Below are positions 22,487 to 32,439 of a stretch of DNA of 64,000 nt, in pieces. Position numbers and translations under genes: made by a program. Every line of letters starts with the position of its first letter. Within the stretch, counting starts at the first letter, position 1. Source of the DNA: Adiantum capillus-veneris (lineage: Eukaryota; Streptophyta; Polypodiopsida; Polypodiales; Pteridaceae); NCBI GenBank assembly GCA_014529385.2, contig CM043945.1, positions 140,160,241 through 140,224,240 of the forward strand. Direction: 5' to 3'. The notes under the pieces are model-generated. The model was given only the letters and a program-made list of their open reading frames with translations. It was not told the DNA's origin and did not search any database.

Positions 22487-23164
22487 CTATCTGTCAACCC
22501 GTAACTTGGTCCTTCTTTCCTCGACTCTTTGTTGGGCTTCTACATATGCTTTTTGAAGGTCAGATTGCGGTACTACACTTCTTTCCCTCCTTTTTCTCTC
22601 GAGCGGCTTTGTGGAGTCTTCCTCCTCGCTTTCTTCAAACTCCGATGGCCCTTTGTCTTTCGACCCTTGAGAGTTTCCTTCCTCGTCAGTCTCCGTCTTT
22701 TCTTCATCACTCGAGATTTTGTTGGATGCCTTGGCTGAGCACGATGATGTGGCGCCAGGGGTCCTCCTTACTGAATGAGCAACCAGCTGTGATTTCTGAA
22801 TCAGGGCCATTTGAGAACTGGCAGCTGGCAGATCTTCAATCATTCCCAAAGCTTGGTATGCTATTCTTATTAGCATTGGCCCTGCGTTCATGTAGCTTTT
22901 GTTTTTTGCCGAGCTTTTCAAATTTTTTTCGACCAAGTTTTCTAAAATGTAAGAACCATAGTCGCAGCGAATGGTTCTATTTTTGGCTGTTGCTAGAGCC
23001 ATGACCACAGCAATGTGCAGGATTGGCTCGGTGTAGTGAGGAGGCTTTTGTACTTTGAAATGCTGAGAGATCAATATCATCGGTAATTCCAGCTCTCCGT
23101 ATATCATGTCACTGTATTTGTATTTGTTTCCTTTTGCTTTGACGAATGCCTTCTCGTTATCCAC
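22487..23164 (-). pseudogene. Transposon-like plant gene, C-terminal half
   Basis: This open minus-strand frame reads into a conserved-looking segment (GELELPMILISQHF, HYTEPILHIAVVMALA, GPMLIRIAYQALGMI) and then a long Glu/Ser/Lys-rich low-complexity tail. Its layout resembles the 'putative plant transposon protein' family; that assignment is from memory of the family style and is weak. There is no good start at its upstream end, which coincides with the left inverted repeat of the 19-kb unit. The matching N-terminal half appears at 42140-42558 on the same strand, so I read this as one gene split by an insertion. Downstream (22111-22486) the frame decays. Confidence 0.45.
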
Positions 23165-23195
23165 ATTAGGAGAAAGCTGGACTCACTTTTGGGCC
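23165..23195 (+). repeat. Left terminal inverted repeat of the 19-kb unit
   Basis: Begins ATTAGGAGAAAGCTGG and ends TTTTGGGCC. The reverse complement lies at 42109-42139 with a single C/T difference at the twelfth to fourteenth base. Flanking bases CCAC (left) and GGTG (right) are not a duplication. Confidence 0.6.
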
Positions 23196-23527
23196 TTTCA
23201 GTTCTAGAGAGAGAGTGGCGCTCGACCAATGAGGAAGAGGCTAACGTTACGTTGAAAATCGACATTTTGGAGTCAAGCTCTTTTTAAAAAAAGGGAGGAA
23301 ATTTTATTTTGGTTCATAAAATTGCACAATTTCACGCTTTCAAGGCATAAATGCCGTAAGTCGTACTAACTATGTACCGAGGAATTTCAGAACTTTCATT
23401 GAAGAATCTATCCTAGTACTTTGTTCCCGCCCAAATATGACTTTGAGTATCTCTACTTCCCTCTCAAAACTTCTTCCCTTTTTTATATTTGTGCTAACCT
23501 TTCTGTGTATTCATTCTACTGCACACC

Positions 23528-24918
23528 ATGTCTACTTCTCGAAGGCCTAGCACTACCATTGACTCTGTTAGCATTTTTAACAGTTATACTACAGACGATC
23601 AAGCATGGAATCCATCTCATATAACTATCGGAAGTTGGGTTCTACTGCAAACTAGGAGGAGGAAGAGGAGGGAACGCAATGATTTCGTGGAGGCTTTCAA
23701 GGGTCAAGTTAAAGATTTTAAAGTGTGTGCACAAAGCAAGCGGGTGAAAGAAGTCCTCATACAACATGCTTTCCAGCATGCATACTTAAGGTTGCAAACA
23801 TCTCCTTCAAGTTTTCCAAGGCATCGACCCAACTGTAAGTTATTTCAGCATCTCGCTTAGTGCATGATTATATTCGAATATTAAGTGGTGGATATCATCT
23901 TTGGTATGTTTCACATATTTATCCATCGAATAGGACAGATTGGCAACGAGTTGAGAGTATAGTTGGGATTTTTGATGCTTTCCATGCATTTATTGGTGAG
24001 CAAATGTACCGAGGAAGACAACACAAGTAACTTGCAAATAATGGAATTTTCTTTTATGATATGTCATATGTGGAACCGAGAACTTCCATTGGTTGGGGTC
24101 GTGTAGCTCCTTTGTCACTTCCATCCTTTGACAGTAAGGATTGGTCCCTGCCTACTTCACAAACTAGTGAAAGCTTCAGGAATAAGTTGGTTCAGGATAT
24201 ACAAAAGTCCCTCAAGTATTCAATTGCCACAAAAATAGTTTGGCTCGCACTATTTATGCCTCTTGAAGTGTTTGTAGATTTTTTCTTCGATGAGCAAATA
24301 AGAACTACCGCAACAATGTTCATTTGCAAGTCTGAGAGCTGTTTGGACTTTTTAGATGATAACTGGGATAGGAAACAATCATAGAACAAAATCTGTATTT
24401 TGCAAAAGAAGTCCATAATTTTCAAGTTCATTATAAGCTCTCAAAATTTCTTAGTATCATTTTACTATATTAGATATCAATGTCTTAGTGGGCAGCTTAT
24501 TCCACTCGACCAAGATACAGAGAACAACCTCGAGAACAAACCTTTATCAATGGAGCTCTACTTTCGAGAGAACCTACTTACTGTGATGGAGACAATGTCA
24601 AGCACAACTCTGGCACAACTCAGGATAGATCTTACATGTGAATAACTTCCACTTTTGCCGGAATTGTATGCATTTAGTCTCAACAATAGAAAGGTGCTTA
24701 CTAAATCAATAAATTTTGATTGTCTTTAATACACTATGACTGAATCTAACATTTTATTCTTTTCAGATTCCAAGGCGCAAGGAGAAAACAACATTGTGCA
24801 AGGAGTCCATAACAAATACACTTCACTTAATTGCTTCCACCGGAAGCTAGGTCACATACCTTGTGCACGCAAAGAGCTTTGATGCCATGCAAACCATGAT
24901 GTACTCTTCAAAATGACT
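23528..24918 (+). CDS. Unrecognised multi-exon gene
   Basis: Good-looking coding segments in series on the plus strand: 23528-23860 (ATG start, basic RRRKRRER patch), about 23875-24384 (GGYHLWYVSHIYPSNRTDW then SIGWGRVAPLSLPSFD), about 24470-24642 after a TTAG acceptor, and about 24771-24918 after a TTTTCAG acceptor. The first two need a small frameshift or a very short intron near 23835-23862, and an in-frame stop occurs near 24030, so this copy may be broken. No family recognised. It is convergent with the protease gene ending at 25033. Confidence 0.35.
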
Positions 24919-25032
24919 AATGCAGAGATTTTTTTGGCGGTCAAACAATGTTTCAAAAATGTACATTGTCAATGTTTCAAAACTTTACATATTGTGTTGT
25001 TTCTGTCAAGAGTAATTTGCTCCCTTTCCTAG

Positions 25033-26207
25033 CTATTGTCCTCTCCCCTGGTTTGTGCCACTCGTTCCCTGTCCTCTCCTCCAGTTTCTGCCACTCGTCC
25101 CTTGCCCTCTGCTCCGGTTGCTCCCCGGCCCTCTGCTCCGGTTGCTGCTACCTCTGCCTCTGGGGACGCTGGTCTCGGGCATCCTTCCGCGTCGCTCAAA
25201 ATCATGGGCCTCTTCCATGGCTTCCCATGCTTCTTGCACCTGTGAAGCTTCCCGCTGTTCTTGCTCTTGCCGTTGACGTGCAGCCCATTCCTCTACTTTT
25301 GCGGCGCCCGCATAATATTGGTGTATTTCTTCTTGCATATTTCGAACTTCTTCTTGAGTCTGATTGTGGCGTTGCGTCATTTCGTTAATGCGAGCCTCTT
25401 CAAACTCGTCAGCTCTCGCCGCTTCCTCTCTTGTGAGTCTGTTTACCTAGATTATAATATGCTGGATGGCCATTACAGAAAAATATCGCACATCGTTGTT
25501 GGTGTAGTCATGTAATCGAAGTTCCTGTAGAAGCATGATACAGACATCTGTTGCTTCATACATACGATGCAGCAAACAATAAAACAGCAGATTACTTACG
25601 TTCGGTATATCCATAATTTGACTGATGAGCAACACGGCATTCAAACAGGTTCGCCAGCCACAACTATAGTCATTAGTCTACGTGGGCACGATTACCCATT
25701 CGTGCTTGACTACATTTCCTAGATCATGTTCTAACAAAAGATGCTCTACACAACATACAAGTTTTTTCGTGGCACTACATACATAACCACTTGAGTCAGC
25801 AACACATTCCAAAGAGAGACTACACTGCTTTCCAAATGTACCCAAGTGGACCTTATGTTTTTACACGACCGTGAAACGCCCTGCTTTGCCCGGAGTTTGC
25901 ATAGTAAACAATCTTAGCTTCCATGTCAAATAACATCAGACTCCAATGATCACTACAAAGACACCATCAAAGATAAGGAGAGATTCTCAATGCAAGATGT
26001 TTTTTACAAGGCAAGAAAATACTCACGATTGATTGTACGCAGTGACCAGAAAGCGCGCTAGATCAAAGTTGACTCTGCTAAACTAGTTCATCGGACTCAA
26101 AAAGGAAACTGAGTTGTTCTGCAAATAAGGCGATATCAACGGATCTATTATGTATACTTTCTCTTGAACCTCAGGGGGCAGAAGCGAGACAGCGTGGCTA
26201 ACATGAA
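25033..26207 (-). pseudogene. ULP1/C48-like cysteine protease gene, three exons, broken
   Basis: Exons on the minus strand: ~26207-26027, 25952-25600 and 25524-25033, with GTGAGT/TTGTAG and GTAAGT/CTACAG introns of 74 and 75 bp. Spliced across the first intron the product reads SDHWSLMLFDMEAKIVYYANSG, the His region of ULP1 proteases. Later comes TNDYSCGWR with the nucleophile Cys. The residue before TND, normally the oxyanion-hole Gln, is a TAG codon, as expected if CAG mutated to TAG. Other lesions are a TAG in exon 1, a frameshift in an A-run near 25875 and a TAG near 25448. The C-terminal exon is a Glu/Gln-rich coiled coil followed by an Arg-Gly-Ser-rich tail. ULP1 proteases cleave SUMO from proteins; capture by plant transposons is known. 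Confidence 0.6.
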
Positions 26208-26224
26208 CAAATGGCAAAGATTAG

Positions 26225-26555
26225 ACTTGAACACCAAGTGAGTCAATACCGAGCAAGTGGGGCAGCTATCGAATTCCATACGCCATTGATTCGCTTGGTA
26301 TTGACCATTGTCTTGGTTGAAATGAAGAACTTAACGACTACCGCAAAGACATGTGTCAATACCGAGCGAGTCAGCGGCGGATTCCAATTCCATAAGCAAC
26401 TGACCCGCTTGGTATTGACCCATGTCTTTAAGGTAGTGAACCATTATAAAGAAAAACTTGGCAACTGCCACAGAGACATGGGTCAATACCGAGCAAGTAG
26501 TACCAAAATTCAATTTCATTAGCCACTGTCTCGCTTGGTATTGACCCATGTCTTG
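26225..26555. repeat. Hairpin-module array 1
   Basis: Three inverted pairs, spaced by about 120 bp, of the core TCAATACCGAGCAAGT and its complement-side form CGCTTGGTATTGACC. It separates the protease gene from the H3-like gene. Confidence 0.75.
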
Positions 26556-26583
26556 GTAGAGACCCATTTAATGAGTATAAGAA

Positions 26584-27638
26584 TTAAAGAGCATGAGAAT
26601 TACTACAAGCAACATTGACGACCTCATTTGTTGCGAGCGAGTCGGTGAAATTGCGCATACACATGAAGTCTACATTATTGAGGTTGGTAATGCAGGCCTC
26701 CTCTAACCTTGTAGGCAGTTGTATGTGCGCATGCAGAAACGCTGAGCTCAACAAAATTCTCAACTCCTCTTCATTATCCTCGTTGATTTGCTCTAAAATA
26801 ATTGACTCATCCGATACGTTGGATGGCCCTTCTGATGCAGAGCCTTGCCCTTCCCTTTCTTGAGCTGGCTCCCTGGCTGCCTTAGGCTCCTCCCTAACAG
26901 CCTCAGGCTCTGGATCATTTTCTTTCAATATTGGTTGCTCCATAGATGCCTCAGGCTCCACCCTGACCTCTCTTGTCCCTCATCATCCACGATGGGCTGC
27001 GGATCCTCCATGACTTGCTCATTTTGCTGTCTAGCTGGCTCCTCAATAACTGTCTCTGTTTCTTCCATGACTGCCTCGGGGTCCACTCTGGCTTGCTCTT
27101 GGCCCTCTACGGCTATCTCAGCCTGCCCATCTGTGTCATTTCTCTCGACCCGTGATCGGGTCCTTCTGCTATTTGTTTCAGCCCTAGACGGCTCTGTCTG
27201 TCGTGCACGAGGATGGAGAGGGGGGATGTTGAGAATATCCATGGTTCTACTATCCCGGATAGGCACTCGCTGAAGCAGCCCATCGTAGTGGAAACGAAGC
27301 CTACGAAGAGTATCAAAATCCCGCGGCATGATAGTGACCCGGTGATTATGGGCAGCCAGGATATATCCATCACTGAAGAATTCCACGAGGTAGACTTCAG
27401 CAATTTCTTGAAGGTAGAGGAGTGCACTGGTGGCCCATCGCATAACGACTCTCCACTGCTCGCAAATCTCCCGCACTACTCGCTGGAAAGGGAGAAATGG
27501 AATAGCAGGTTGAACGTGTCGTTCTATCCTGCGCAGCTCTTGCAGTACACCTCTATGCGCCTCATATCGGCGTCTTCTTGCTTGAGCATTCAAAGATTCA
27601 CATGTTGCCCTCCTAGCGTAAGCCTTTACATGAGGCAT
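26584..27638 (-). pseudogene. Histone H3-like gene with long acidic C-terminal tail
   Basis: The ATG at 27638 opens a frame with an unmistakable H3 fold: HRGVLQELRRIERH (alpha N, ~28-41), FLPFQRVVREICEQW (alpha 1, ~48-62), ALLYLQEIAEVYLVEFFSD (alpha 2, ~72-90) and HNHRVTIMPRDFDTLRRLR (loop 2 and alpha 3, ~97-115). The N-terminal tail is only ~27 residues and lacks the canonical ARTKQ start. After the fold is a Glu/Pro-rich tail with repeated PEAVMEE-like units. At about 26965 the frame shifts by one base and the acidic repeats resume, ending at 26584, so the intact form would be about 350 residues. It is not a core histone gene by length or tail. Whether it is a CENH3-like derivative or a transposon-specific variant cannot be told here. 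Confidence 0.8.
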
Positions 27639-27744
27639 CTCTACAAATACAATAACACCAAAAGACAATTCATTTGTCAGCACAAGGGACTTAAGATTTA
27701 AGAAAAGGTCAGTACCAAGAAAAAATATGGATAGGAAAGAGTTG

Positions 27745-27985
27745 CCTTGCCTTATTTGCTCGGTAGTGACCTCAGAAAATAGTAATGGTAGACATGACTT
27801 ATATTTTCTGAGGTCACTACCGAGCGAATAGGTGCATAGGAAAGAGTTTGCCTTGCCTTATTCGCTCGGTAGTGACTTCAAAAATAGTAATAGCAGATAT
27901 CACTTACATTTTCTGAGATCAGTACCAAGCGAACAGGCTTGCAACCCCTGCAAAAAAATACCTTATTCACTGGGTGGTGACCTCA
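27745..27985. repeat. Hairpin-module array 2
   Basis: It includes a perfect 23-bp stem (CTCGGTAGTGACCTCAGAAA side at about 27759 and its complement ending about 27826) and a second, weaker pair ending in ACCAAGCGAACAGG, lying just upstream of the H3-like gene start. Confidence 0.8.
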
Positions 27986-28315
27986 GAAAAGTGTACAAGC
28001 AAGAGAACAGGTTTGCATCCGCTGATACAAAATAGCAATGTGAAGGAGATCTTGAATCAATGCGGTTCTAACTATCATGTCGTTCCCTCCAATCACCTCC
28101 CCTAATATCAGGAGGATGATATCATTGATTCTCTCTCCCACGTGCACCTATCATGAAACCTCATGGCAGTACCACCCCTCACAGACCACTCACTCATAAG
28201 CCAGAGCCCAGGCTCTACTTTTTAGGCATGTCCGAAAGTCTATTTAAGAAGCAGTTGTTTCAGAACCTCCCTCAGGGTTTCGTAGAACAACTAAAAGAAG
28301 CTTAGGATAGTGGTG

Positions 28316-28796
28316 ATGCCTTTCCAAGATATACTCCTACAGCGCCAGCAACACCGCATCCGGGCCCTCCTCATGAGGTCCCCCCTTGGCCCTCCCCCGA
28401 TGTTACCTTTAATGTTCTCGACCGACACAGCTCGGGAGTGGTTGCTATCAACACAGGAGTCAATTCTCGAGGTAAGTTGCTGGTAATTCTTTGCTTTTTG
28501 CTCCCAATTTCCAAGCTCCTAGTTTGAAGAGCTTACTTGTTAAATGCTCTGTGCAGGATGCTAGCCTCAAGCTGCAACAAATGCTAATCGTCAGGCAGAG
28601 GGTCTCAATCCTTAAAAACTCTCTGGAAGCAAGAAGGCCTGAAGACATGCAGCGATTGCTCGCCGAGAATGGCTCTATGGAGGCAATCATTAATTGGCTT
28701 CAAGAAATGAAGGATGAAGTGCTTGAGCTAGCCAGTAAATATGAGGAAGCCATTAACTTTGCAAACATGCTTTGCGAAGAGATAGCCTGGCTGTGA
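28316..28796 (+). CDS. Two-exon coiled-coil protein, 131 aa, unrecognised
   Basis: Exon 1 is 28316-28471 (52 codons from ATG), with an 85-bp intron (GTAAGT donor at 28472, CTGTGCAG acceptor ending 28556), and exon 2 is 28557-28796 with a TGA stop. Phases agree exactly. The product has a Gln/Arg-rich N-terminus, then a long amphipathic helical region (LKLQQMLIVRQRVSILKNSL, later ELASKYEEAINFANML) likely to form a coiled coil. No domain recognised. It is divergent from the H3-like gene, with array 2 between them. Intact splice sites and frame suggest it is or recently was functional. Confidence 0.5.
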
Positions 28797-28917
28797 ACCC
28801 TAAACCCTAAACCCCCCGAAAATTAATAGGCCACTCTTTGTAAAGTCTGAAGTGTTTTCTAACTCAAACCCGGTGTTCAGTTGTAATTTTGTTTCTTTCT
28901 TATAAAATCAAAAGATG

Positions 28918-29517
28918 TATTTGGCAAAAGAAAACCCTAAATCTGCAACAAGCGGGGGTTACCTTCCACTTATTTGCTTAGTATTGACCTCTGTACTAGC
29001 AGACATCACTTAACTTTTCTTTTGGTCAGTACCAAGCGAATAGGGCCCTTCGGACTAAGTGACCTTACCTTATTCGCTTGGTACTGACCAACTACACAAA
29101 ATACAAGCGCACTGGACCAAAATCAAAACGCGTATTTGGCAAAAGAAAGCCGTAAATCCGCAACAAGCAGGGGTTACCTTCCCCTTATTTTCTTAGTATT
29201 GACTTCTGTACTAGCAGACATCACTTAACTTTTCTTTTGGTCAGTACCAATCAAATAGGACCCTTCGAACTCGGTGACCTTACCTTATTCGCTTGGTACA
29301 GACCAACTACACAAAATTAAAGCGCATGGGACCGAAATCAAAAGGCGTATTTGGCAAAAGAAAACCCTAAATCCACTTATTTGCTTAGTATTGACCTTTG
29401 TACTAGCAGACATCACTTAACTTTTCTTTTGGTCAGTACCAAGCGAATAGGGCCCTTCGGACTAAGTGACCTTACCTTATTCGCTTGGTACTGACCAACT
29501 ACACAAAATACAAGTGC
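28918..29517 (+). repeat. Hairpin-module array 3, ~215-bp tandem units
   Basis: Units start at about 28918, 29133 and 29348 (the last shortened). Each contains GGTCAGTACCAAGCGAATAG and the reverse-strand form TTATTCGCTTGGTACTGACC about 55 bp apart. Confidence 0.9.
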
Positions 29518-30407
29518 ACAGAAGGGTAGTAAGTAGCATACCTCTTCACTGTGTGTAGAGTTCCGCGTCGCTGAAGCACAGCAGAACAAGAGTAAGAGAA
29601 GGAGGATGCGCGAGAGTAAGAGGTGATGGAGTTTTCTTATCGCGTAGCGTCGATGGGGGTAGAGTTAATTAGAATGATGCGCAGTAGAGGACGCGAAAAG
29701 AGGCAGAATAGTTGAAACTTGAGATGTTTGGCGGGGATAATACCTCAACTTAGAATGCTTACCTCGGGGAGGGTGACAACTTCACTTATGCGCGAGATTG
29801 CGGTTGGTAAATCGTACTGCATGGGAATCTGAGACCATTTAATAATGGTTGTCCTTGAGAGCGCAGCCCACGTGCCTTTTTGAGTGACCGTTAAGGGTCA
29901 GACAGACGCCAATCGCCCTTGCAGTCGTCATCTCCATCTCCATCTCGCACCTTCTGCCTGGCCAGCTCTCCTGCCTTTGCCTTTTCTGTGCCCTTCCCCT
30001 TGGCCAGCTCTCGTGATCCTGCGTTTAGAGTCACACGCTGATCGCCCTTGCATTCGCCATCGCCTTTGCCTTTTCTGCGCCCTTCCCCTTGGCCAGCTCT
30101 CGTGATCCTGTGTTTAGAGTCAGACGCATTCGCCCTTGCATTCGCCATCGCCTTTGCATTTTTTGTGCTCTTCCCCTTGCCCGGATCTCGTGATCCTGCA
30201 TTGAGTGACCTCCACTAGGTCGAGTCCTTTGCTGCCGCGTCGCCATCGCCCCCTACTGGTTCTTGCTGTCGGTGGCCTGCGACATCACCATCCAACTCGG
30301 CACCATTGGATATTGCAGAGACAGGTTCTTTCTCCCTGCCTCTCCCCTTCATGTGTGTTGTTAACTGTGTGCGCACCGAAGCCACTGCGTTAGGGTAAAA
30401 ACTCATG
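29518..30407. repeat. Gene-free stretch with ~85-bp tandem repeats
   Basis: No gene is supported. About 29950-30200 holds three imperfect ~85-bp units built on GCCTTTGCCTTTTCTG...CCCTTCCCCTTGGCCAGCTC and TCGTGATCCTG. Open frames here are products of the repeat. Confidence 0.7.
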
Positions 30408-30530
30408 CATGGTTGGAATAATTACTCATTATGTGACCGTATCGCATTCATGGTTGGAATAATTACTCCTTATGTGGTGACCGTATCGCATTCATGGTTG
30501 GAATAATTACTCCTTATGTGACCTATAAAT
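30408..30530 (+). repeat. Three tandem 41-44-bp repeats
   Basis: CATGGTTGGAATAATTACTC starts at 30408, 30449 and 30493, each followed by a variant of CTTATGTGACCGTATCGC. Confidence 0.9.
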
Positions 30531-30596
30531 CTATCACTGATAACATATTAATATGCTCTGTTCTTATCCACCTGTTCCGAATGCCACAAGACAAAA

Positions 30597-30985
30597 CCAA
30601 GCGAATAGGGCCCTTCGGAGATTCTTGGGGGCCCTACTCGCTTGGTATTGACTCAACTAACGTCACCACTTATGACATTAGCGCACGGGACATAACCCGT
30701 CGATATGACATTAGCGCACAGGACATAACCAAGCGAATAGAGTTCTTCGGAAATTCTTGGGGGCCCTACTCGCTTGGTTCTGACTCAACTAACGTCAACT
30801 CTTATGACTTTAGCACACGGGACAGAACCAAGCGAAGAGGGTCCTTCACAAATTCTTGGGGACCCTACTCGCTTGGTTTTGACTCAACTAACGTCACCTC
30901 TTATGACATGAGCGCACGGGGCCGAACCAAGCAAAATAGGACATTGAGGGGTACTCGAGGCCCAACATTCGCTTTGTTATGACAC
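30597..30985 (+). repeat. Hairpin-module array 4, 99-bp units
   Basis: Units start at 30597, 30729, 30828 and 30927. Each pairs CCAAGCGAATAGGG with CCCTACTCGCTTGG to give a stem of about 14-18 bp, then TGACTCAACTAACGTCA. The 99-bp period is a multiple of three, which is why a long repetitive open frame crosses it; I do not call that frame a gene. Confidence 0.9.
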
Positions 30986-31841
30986 CAAATAGTTTTGGCT
31001 TGCTTTTTCTTTCAGTCATGGGGATCATAGTCCTGGAGACAGACGTGAGAGAGGATACATGTGAAGAAAAACTATTCACATTCTTATATAACGCCCGAGC
31101 TCATCATCGTGCACTAGAACTATCAGGAATGTTCAATGCAGAGTTTTCTATACAGAGGATTATAGATTGCTCCTTTGAGTACCTACAAAACCATTTGCAA
31201 CAGTATGAGGCAGTCACTTGTGACAATTCCATGTCAGTTGATGGCATGAGATATGTGCACCCTGCCGACCTTGACCCTGACAAGAGTGCTTCAAGGAGAC
31301 TGAATTGCTGTCTTGAAAAGTGTCCCTCCAATGCACTGCTTGTACAAGACAGGTGTATGAAGCACTTAGAAAAATGTCGTTGATTGGAATTATACCATGG
31401 GTTTGTCTGTTACTTATACTTGCAGACGGATGGCGAGTCAGAGACTTCACAGTCAACAACTTTTGGTAGTTGTCCATTGGCGCCGGAGGAAGAGGTAGAG
31501 GATGTGGAGGTGCAATTCAATCCAAAAGAAGAGCGGGAAGAGGTACTAAGGGAAACATTTGATGCGGGCTTAACTCTTGTTTCTCTTGCGGATGCAGCAA
31601 TAAGGTGTAGGCAAGAAATCCCAAGTATGGAAGCTACTTTTCCTCTCAATTGTGCTCCAAGATTTGCTATGGCGAGTGACACCCACTATATTCTGCTCAC
31701 AGATATCATGCATGAGCTCAAAATACAGGAGGACTACTCCCTAGCGGCCATTGCAAATTTTTGTGAGGCAGACATGGGGTTTGTGGACGATGATGGAGTG
31801 GACCAATATCTTATTGCTGACATAGCTGTCCGCGACTCATG

Positions 31842-32075
31842 CACTACAAGAGGTTGTGTGCTCTTGTGACGCTGTTAGGGACGAAAATACACTGGGTTTT
31901 TATAACCCCCGGCGTCGCTAAAACCGTTGCTACGAGCGTCGCTACAAGAGAGTCGCTATAGGCGTCGCTAAATGTGTCGCTATATAGAGACGCTCATAGC
32001 GACGTTTACACAGAAGACTATAGCGACGCTACAGAGCCATAAATAGCGACGGTTATAGCGACGCCCGAGAGAATT
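31842..32075 (+). repeat. CACTA copy 1, left end and subterminal repeats
   Basis: Twelve-bp inverted end followed by about nine GCGTCGCTA or TAGCGACGC motifs in both orientations, able to fold back. Such motifs are the usual binding sites of the CACTA transposase. Confidence 0.85.
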
Positions 32076-32439
32076 TTTTTTTGGTGACAGGGCATTGAAT
32101 GCCCTGCCACCCATCAACCATAATGTACTTGATTCACTTTTTTAAAAAAGTGCAAGGGTAGATAATAGACCCAAAATAGTCACCCACAAGACGCATTGTT
32201 TGCAAAATTGACAAGCGTAAAATTGACAATTGTACACATCATAGGCAAAATGAATTGATTGGCAAATGTAATAATGACAATTGTACAACATCATACGCAG
32301 AAAGAATTGATTGGCAAAAGGAACTGCGGTGACAAATGTAATAATATACATGGTTCAAAAAGACGTATAAAATCCGTCTCATGATACATAAGCTATGAGA
32401 AACCCTAAACTAATGCTATCTAGCTACGGCTAAACTGAC

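Noticed and set aside
22297-23004. Long plus-strand open frame
   Set aside because: It is the antisense of the protein-like minus-strand frame at 22487-23164 and has a Phe/Leu-rich shadow composition.
28797-28814. Telomere-like AACCCTAAACCCTAAACCCC
   Set aside because: Only about two plant-type telomere units next to a gene stop codon; too short for an interstitial telomere claim.
29884-30246. Lys/Glu/Ala-rich minus-strand frames
   Set aside because: Produced by the ~85-bp tandem repeat; composition repeats with the period.
30494-30982. 162-codon plus-strand frame
   Set aside because: It is the 41-44-bp and 99-bp tandem repeats read in frame; kept only as an observation about the repeat period.
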